64,000 nt of DNA from Bacteroidota bacterium (lineage in GTDB: Bacteria > Bacteroidota > Bacteroidia > Flavobacteriales > Weeksellaceae), in assembly GCA_023423715.1 (NCBI GenBank), contig JAFAFC010000005.1:124001-188000 (forward strand), written 5' to 3'. The notes beneath the pieces were generated by a model. The model saw only the letters and a program-made list of their open reading frames with translations, was not told where the DNA came from and searched no databases. Each line of letters starts with the position of its first letter. The stretch's first letter is position 1. Positions 59,729 to 64,000 of this stretch are shown piece by piece. Both the position numbers and the translations under genes were made by a program.

Positions 59729-59755
59729 AAAAAAAGAGACCTATTCAGTCTCTTT
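59729..59755 (-). terminator. Terminator overlapping the end of the di-haem peroxidase gene
   Basis: Minus-strand stem AAAGAGAC/GTCTCTTT, seven-base loop and T-run. The stop codon at 59741-59743 is in the loop, so the last codons form the 5' arm. It closes the right-edge operon. Confidence 0.8.
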
Positions 59756-60895
59756 CTTTTCTATTTTATTTTTGGGTAATTCGGGAGGTCGCATTCTGTA
59801 ATTTAAACTATGCAATGTTTTTAGAAAATTTTCCAAATCATTAATTTCAGTATCCGTTAAATTTAATTTTACTAACATTTCCGATTTTTTAGGAAAAAGT
59901 TCACTTTCAGGGTTTCTTTTTTCCGTTGGCATTCCCGAGTTGTAAAGATTAAGTACCCCTCGAAGGTGTGGAAATAATCCATTATGCATATAAGGTGCAG
60001 TGCTTGTAATTTCACGAAGTGTTGGTGTTTTAAACTTCCCAACATCTTCATTTTTTTTCGTTATCTCATACAAACCTAAATCTTGTAACGTTCTTCCAAA
60101 ATATGTTAATCCAACGTTATGAAATTTCTGATCGGAGAAATATGATGAATTGTGACAATTTATGCAATTAGCTTTTGTACGGAACAAATGCAAACCATTA
60201 ATTTCCGAATCTGTGAACTCATCTTTTTTTCCCTTCACAAATTTATCAAACCTCGACGTATGGCTTACAATGGTTCTTTCAAAAGTCGCAATCGCTTTGT
60301 TGATACGATCTTTACTCACTTTATCATCACCAAAAGCTTTATCAAATAACGGTCTATATCCTTTTATTTTTGCGATTCGTTTAACCGCCAAATCCGAATG
60401 AAAATTCATTTCTACCGGATTTTCTATAGGATGCGTAACTTGCTCCTCAAGCGTACTTGCTCGACCATCCCAGAAAAAAGTCTTTGCATAACCTATATTG
60501 ATAAGTGTAGGTGCATTACGAGTACCGGGTAAACGGTCATGACCAAAAGAAACCCGTTGTCCATCTGCCCAACCAATTTCTGGATTATGGCAATTGGCAC
60601 ATGAAATTTGCCCCGATTTGGAAAGCCTAGGGTCAAAAAATAAGGCTTTACCTAAGTCTTCTTTATCTTTTGAATAGGGATTATCTGCAGGAAATGCCAT
60701 CTCGCCTAATGGTCCTATATCCTGAAAACCCTCTTTAGCTTCATCAAACAATTGCGGTTTTGGCCAGATAGAAGGGTTTCCACTACCATAAAGTGATCTT
60801 AGCTCTTCTGGCGTATAGCCGTTATTTACCTTTTCCTCAGTAGAAAAAGCATAAATTATACTCATGGCTGCCGCCAAAACAAGTAATTTCTTCAT
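59741..60895 (-). CDS. Di-haem cytochrome c peroxidase / MauG family protein
   Basis: 384 residues with signal peptide MKKLLVLAAAMSIIYAFS. Two haem c attachment sites: CANCH (99-103) and CINCH (244-248). FWDGRASTLEEQ (141-152) and PYMHNG (301-306), whose Met is the usual axial ligand of bacterial cytochrome c peroxidase, rather than the MauG Tyr, fit the family. It reduces peroxide or oxidises an exported substrate; the exact one is unknown. It is translationally coupled to the upstream barrel gene (TAATG overlap), the last gene of an operon starting in a TonB receptor. Confidence 0.93.
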   Translation of the reverse strand: MKKLLVLAAAMSIIYAFSTEEKVNNGYTPEELRSLYGSGNPSIWPKPQLFDEAKEGFQDIGPLGEMAFPADNPYSKDKEDLGKALFFDPRLSKSGQISCANCHNPEIGWADGQRVSFGHDRLPGTRNAPTLINIGYAKTFFWDGRASTLEEQVTHPIENPVEMNFHSDLAVKRIAKIKGYRPLFDKAFGDDKVSKDRINKAIATFERTIVSHTSRFDKFVKGKKDEFTDSEINGLHLFRTKANCINCHNSSYFSDQKFHNVGLTYFGRTLQDLGLYEITKKNEDVGKFKTPTLREITSTAPYMHNGLFPHLRGVLNLYNSGMPTEKRNPESELFPKKSEMLVKLNLTDTEINDLENFLKTLHSLNYRMRPPELPKNKIEKKETE

Positions 60896-62505
60896 TAATA
60901 ATAAAAATTAAATCCCAAGGAAACATATTGGTTTGCATCCGTATTGATATTCCCCTTTTCTTGCCCGTTTCTATTGTTTACAAAATACCATTGCTGTCCC
61001 CTAGCATAAACTTCATAGCGTACTCTTTTCAAATCAATAAAGTACTTTAATTGTATCCCAAGATTAAGTCTTGTGGAAGAATCATAAAAGTAGTCTGGTA
61101 TCACGATATTTTTAACAAAAATATTCTCCTGACTGCTTTGGTAAGGCTCGTAAATCATTTTAGAATTCAAGGGCAAATATAAGCCATGTCGAACTTCCAA
61201 CGCTATTTTTTGGTTTTGTTTTAGTCGGAATTCTTTTTCTCCGCTAATTTGATAGTCCAAAAACTGCAACTTTTTGTTCATAACTACAGAAAGATCCTTT
61301 ACATTTTGATTTCCGACAGTTAAATGACCACCTAATCTCAACAATTCATTTTTAGAATTCCATCTTGAAAAATAGTTCTGCCATGATAAATTCTGATTCA
61401 ACGCTTTATATGATGTATACAACCCTTGATAGTCGTAATTAAGGTCTTCTTGATCTATAAAATCCATCTGTGAGCTCCATTTCCAATTTCCGATATTTCC
61501 TAAATAGCGTGCATAGATTTGATGCTTATCGGTTCGTAATCCTGCTATTTTTTGGATATCTCGGAATGTTCGTAGTACATTATTTTCGTCTCGAATTTGG
61601 TACGTATAAAATCGCGTTAATCTATCAATATAAAACTCATTTTTATATCCTACTAATAGTACATTTTTTTGTGTTTCATATAGGTATTCTGCACCAAAAG
61701 ACACCCCATCATATTGATATTCAACATCACCAAATGTATCATTATAATAGTAATTTCCGTAACCTCTGTTGAACCTTATATACGTATCGAAATGATTAGG
61801 CGCATTTAAATTCGTGTTTGAATACGATATTTTAGATCGTTTTTGACGATTAAAATAACCCGCTTTCACGAACAAAGAATGATTTTTCAGTTTATACCCT
61901 ACTTTTGCATCCAAATGATACTCATAATTACCAATTTCTGGTCTTGGATCTCTACTGGAATAAGCTTTTAAAAAGGATCCTTCTACTTCTGCACCAATTA
62001 AAAGTCCTTTCCAGGGATTGTATGCTAAATTTCCATTGATATAATAATTTTGTCGTAACCAATCAGACTTTCTAGGCACATAAAAATAGGCTGGATTACT
62101 AATAAAATTTTGGTTCGTTGTTCGTTCGTCCGTTAAAATATAAGGAACTTCTGATTCATTTTCAGATTCCACTTTTAGCTTTCCGGAAAGAATTAAATTC
62201 GGTTTAAATTGAAAAATACCTTGAGAACCAAAACCTAAAATTGTTGTTTTAGATGGCGTTTGCACACGACTAAAATTTAATTTTTGGTGTTCAAACATTA
62301 CTTGAGTATCCGTAAAATCCAAAGGTTTACTAAACGTAATTTCTGGATGTGATAATCGCAGCTCTTTTTCCGTAGGATCAATATTTATGGTATCCAATTG
62401 AGATTGTTGTGCCTGAATTTGTGAGATACCTAATAAACCACAAAGACTAAGAAAAACCTTAATCTTTGCAGTAGTATTAAATTCTATGAAAGTCCTAATT
62501 CGCAT
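60895..62505 (-). CDS. DUF6850-like outer-membrane beta-barrel protein
   Basis: 536 residues from ATG 62505 (MRIRTFIEFNTTAKIKVFLS, signal ending near IQAQ); a longer start at 62535 lies inside the preceding gene. Rich in aromatic alternating strands (YFNRQKRSKISYSNTNL, VGYKNEFYIDRLTRFYTYQI, YARGQQWYFVNNRN), ending in NFYY, which fits a large beta-barrel without TonB plug. The DUF6850 match is from memory of similar operons. It overlaps the DUF4876-type gene by 11 bp and the peroxidase gene by 1 bp. Confidence 0.7.
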   Translation of the reverse strand: MRIRTFIEFNTTAKIKVFLSLCGLLGISQIQAQQSQLDTINIDPTEKELRLSHPEITFSKPLDFTDTQVMFEHQKLNFSRVQTPSKTTILGFGSQGIFQFKPNLILSGKLKVESENESEVPYILTDERTTNQNFISNPAYFYVPRKSDWLRQNYYINGNLAYNPWKGLLIGAEVEGSFLKAYSSRDPRPEIGNYEYHLDAKVGYKLKNHSLFVKAGYFNRQKRSKISYSNTNLNAPNHFDTYIRFNRGYGNYYYNDTFGDVEYQYDGVSFGAEYLYETQKNVLLVGYKNEFYIDRLTRFYTYQIRDENNVLRTFRDIQKIAGLRTDKHQIYARYLGNIGNWKWSSQMDFIDQEDLNYDYQGLYTSYKALNQNLSWQNYFSRWNSKNELLRLGGHLTVGNQNVKDLSVVMNKKLQFLDYQISGEKEFRLKQNQKIALEVRHGLYLPLNSKMIYEPYQSSQENIFVKNIVIPDYFYDSSTRLNLGIQLKYFIDLKRVRYEVYARGQQWYFVNNRNGQEKGNINTDANQYVSLGFNFYY

Positions 62506-63841
62506 ACCCTCGAGGATTCGCTTTAATGGTAACAAAATCGTTTGTGGAGTTATTTGTATCTTGTAAAATTACTCTTCCGTTTATTGTAGATTTAGTTTTT
62601 CTAATGACTGAAAACGATGTATAATCTGCATAATTTTCACCGGCTGCATTCTTAATACTCGCTTTTCCAGCATCAATATCAGAAGGTAAATCTTTAGGAT
62701 TATCATCATTTTTACTACCGATATCCACACCATCCATAATTACTTTTTTCGAAATCCTTGTATAGACGCTTCCAGTTGGAGCATTCGGAAGTGGAACTTT
62801 ATTCCAGCTTTTCACTTCGGCATCGGTCACCCCATTGAAAATAACGATGGCTGGCCGATGTAAAAGATTTAATATCCAATCGTTACTACCGCTTGTCCAA
62901 TGAACAATTCCCACATCTTTTACAGCAGGATTCTGAATGTCAGTTGCAAAAGGTTTGTCTCCAATTGAAATAAAATAATCCCCTAAGTAGGCTTCAAAAT
63001 CTGCACCGCTTAAGTCTACTGTAAGACTAGGATCTAAAATCGGTACATTAACTCCATTAATATTAGTATATGGCGCTTTATGATTAATTGCTGTTTGAGC
63101 AATAATGATGCTTTTCCCAGGAGCTACTGGATAATCTTTTCCTGAGCCTGGAATTTTTATGATGTTTGTCGCGTAAACATAATCTGTATTAGCCGCAGAA
63201 CCTAGACTATTCCCAGCCGACTGGCTCCAATCCCATTGTCCATTGGGCAATGTATATTGAGTAACCGTCGCATTATTTTTCCCATGAACAAGGGCGATAT
63301 ACAATCCATCCGCATACAAAGTGGTATTTGAGTTATTGTGAATTTCAGTAAATTGATCACGTAATAAAGCTCCATTTTTGGTATCTGAACCTGCATAATA
63401 ATGCTGTTTAATCACGAAATCACCAACCGTTCCGTTAGATAATGTAATTGCTGTAGAAGAAATATTAGCATTAATACTAACTTTTTCTTGAGAACCATTG
63501 AAATTGATTTCTTCCCTATTTGTTGACATTCCAAAAATATCAAAATACTGCTCTTTCGTAAGAGAAAGGTCCGCAACAATAGAATAAACTCCTGGAAAAA
63601 CTTGCGTTAATTTCAGTTCTCCATTTTCATCTGTTTTCCCTTTAACTTCTTCACCTGTAGCATCATTTTTCAGCACCACATTTGTATTTTTTGCATTAAG
63701 TCCTCCAACGGTCTGATCAAACTTAACCATTACTGTAAATGGTACCGGTTGCAAGGTTGCACCATCGCCAAAATCATCATCTCTACAGGCTACAATAAGT
63801 AACATGAGGGAAAGTAAAGTAAAAAATAACGACTTTTTCAT
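62495..63841 (-). CDS. DUF4876-type surface lipoprotein
   Basis: 448 residues with lipoprotein signal MKKSLFFTLLSLMLLIVAC. After the lipidated Cys19 comes RDDDFGDG, an acidic stretch like the lipoprotein export signal that sends flavobacterial lipoproteins to the cell surface. An N-terminal Ig-like carboxypeptidase-regulatory domain (GKTDENGELKLTQVFPGVYS) precedes a large beta domain (DUF4876 by recall). The end carries repeats like SVIRKTKSTINGRVILQDTN. 19 bp after the TonB receptor stop, so same operon. Confidence 0.8.
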   Translation of the reverse strand: MKKSLFFTLLSLMLLIVACRDDDFGDGATLQPVPFTVMVKFDQTVGGLNAKNTNVVLKNDATGEEVKGKTDENGELKLTQVFPGVYSIVADLSLTKEQYFDIFGMSTNREEINFNGSQEKVSINANISSTAITLSNGTVGDFVIKQHYYAGSDTKNGALLRDQFTEIHNNSNTTLYADGLYIALVHGKNNATVTQYTLPNGQWDWSQSAGNSLGSAANTDYVYATNIIKIPGSGKDYPVAPGKSIIIAQTAINHKAPYTNINGVNVPILDPSLTVDLSGADFEAYLGDYFISIGDKPFATDIQNPAVKDVGIVHWTSGSNDWILNLLHRPAIVIFNGVTDAEVKSWNKVPLPNAPTGSVYTRISKKVIMDGVDIGSKNDDNPKDLPSDIDAGKASIKNAAGENYADYTSFSVIRKTKSTINGRVILQDTNNSTNDFVTIKANPRGYAN

Positions 63842-63860
63842 AAACTATATTTTTAAATTA

Positions 63861-64000
63861 TTAAAATTGATATGATATATTCCCACCAAAAGATATCGGT
63901 GTAAAATTTGCGTATTCGTATCCTAAACTATCATAAGCTTTTAAATTGAACATGTTATTAAGATATACTGAGATCCGAAGCTTGCTTTGAAATTCCTTAC
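63861..64000 (-). CDS. TonB-dependent receptor, C-terminal fragment (cut by window edge)
   Basis: The last 46 codons are in the window: ...RISVYLNNMFNLKAYDSLGY, then EYANFTPISFGGNISYQF and stop at 63861-63863. A terminal aromatic residue and the alternating pattern mark an outer-membrane barrel C-terminus, of TonB-receptor type given the operon. The family is inferred from pattern and context since the plug domain is out of view. Confidence 0.65.
   Translation of the reverse strand, partial: KEFQSKLRISVYLNNMFNLKAYDSLGYEYANFTPISFGGNISYQF

Noticed and set aside
1..64000. tRNA, rRNA, CRISPR array, insertion sequence or integron
   Set aside because: Reading the intergenic gaps shows no cloverleaf, spaced direct repeats, transposase or integrase; most gaps are under 300 bp and hold promoters and terminators.

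Overview
The window reads as chromosomal DNA of a flavobacterium (Bacteroidota, class Flavobacteriia; Weeksellaceae is my best guess but is inference). The DNA is AT-rich. Starts lack clear Shine-Dalgarno sites, and many genes are preceded by the Bacteroidota -7 promoter box TAnnTTTG. Type IX secretion (porQ), gliding-type ABC genes (gldF, gldG), split atp genes, TamL and many small outer-membrane beta-barrels with MKK...AQ signal peptides all fit that class. I see no rRNA, tRNA, CRISPR array, integrase, transposase or prophage; it is mostly conserved core genome with a few accessory stretches.

Layout. 1-2.9 kb: first genes of an arginine operon (GNAT acetyltransferase, argG, argC, minus strand) behind a palindromic operator candidate. 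3-11.4 kb: a giant fused cytochrome c assembly protein, then ftsK-lolA-lptG. 11.4-16.6 kb: frr, pyrH, porQ-cmk, and a YtxH/holin-like/coiled-coil envelope-stress cassette with a sigma-54-like promoter. 16.6-20.9 kb: an rRNA-methyltransferase-like gene overlapping head-on with tamL, then clpS and a CNNM/CorC-type protein. 21-26.5 kb: ATP synthase genes atpB-E-F-H-A-G (atpD and atpC are not here) with two intra-operon hairpins. 26.5-31 kb: ffh, three small outer-membrane barrels, phoH. 31-35 kb: SAM hydroxide adenosyltransferase-like gene, hemJ-like gene, gldF, gldG, DUF4268 gene. 35.4-40.1 kb: sulfate assimilation (Rrf2 regulator, APS reductase, cysD, cysN, and a fusion of a siroheme-synthase-like Rossmann domain with a TauE/SafE permease). 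40-48.8 kb: MORN-type lipoprotein, kbl, PBP4-type dacB, priA, a cupin, proline dehydrogenase, aroB. 49-51.7 kb: three paralogous outer-membrane barrels and a small helical protein, with sigma-54-like promoters. 51.7-59.7 kb: a methyltransferase, hisS, an HRDC-domain gene with a tail-less SSB, a GyrI-like protein, an M49-like zinc lipoprotein, small unknown genes and cvfB. 59.7-64 kb: a tightly coupled minus-strand operon (end of a TonB-dependent receptor, a DUF4876-type surface lipoprotein, a DUF6850-type barrel, a di-haem peroxidase) that runs off the right edge.

The most interesting items are the right-edge receptor/lipoprotein/barrel/di-haem peroxidase operon, a likely sigma-54 regulon of envelope and LEA-like proteins, the Rossmann-TauE fusion in the sulfate operon, and compact promoter architecture (a -7 box inside a terminator loop, near-leaderless starts, mutually overlapping divergent starts). 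All protein assignments come from reading motifs, not from a database search.
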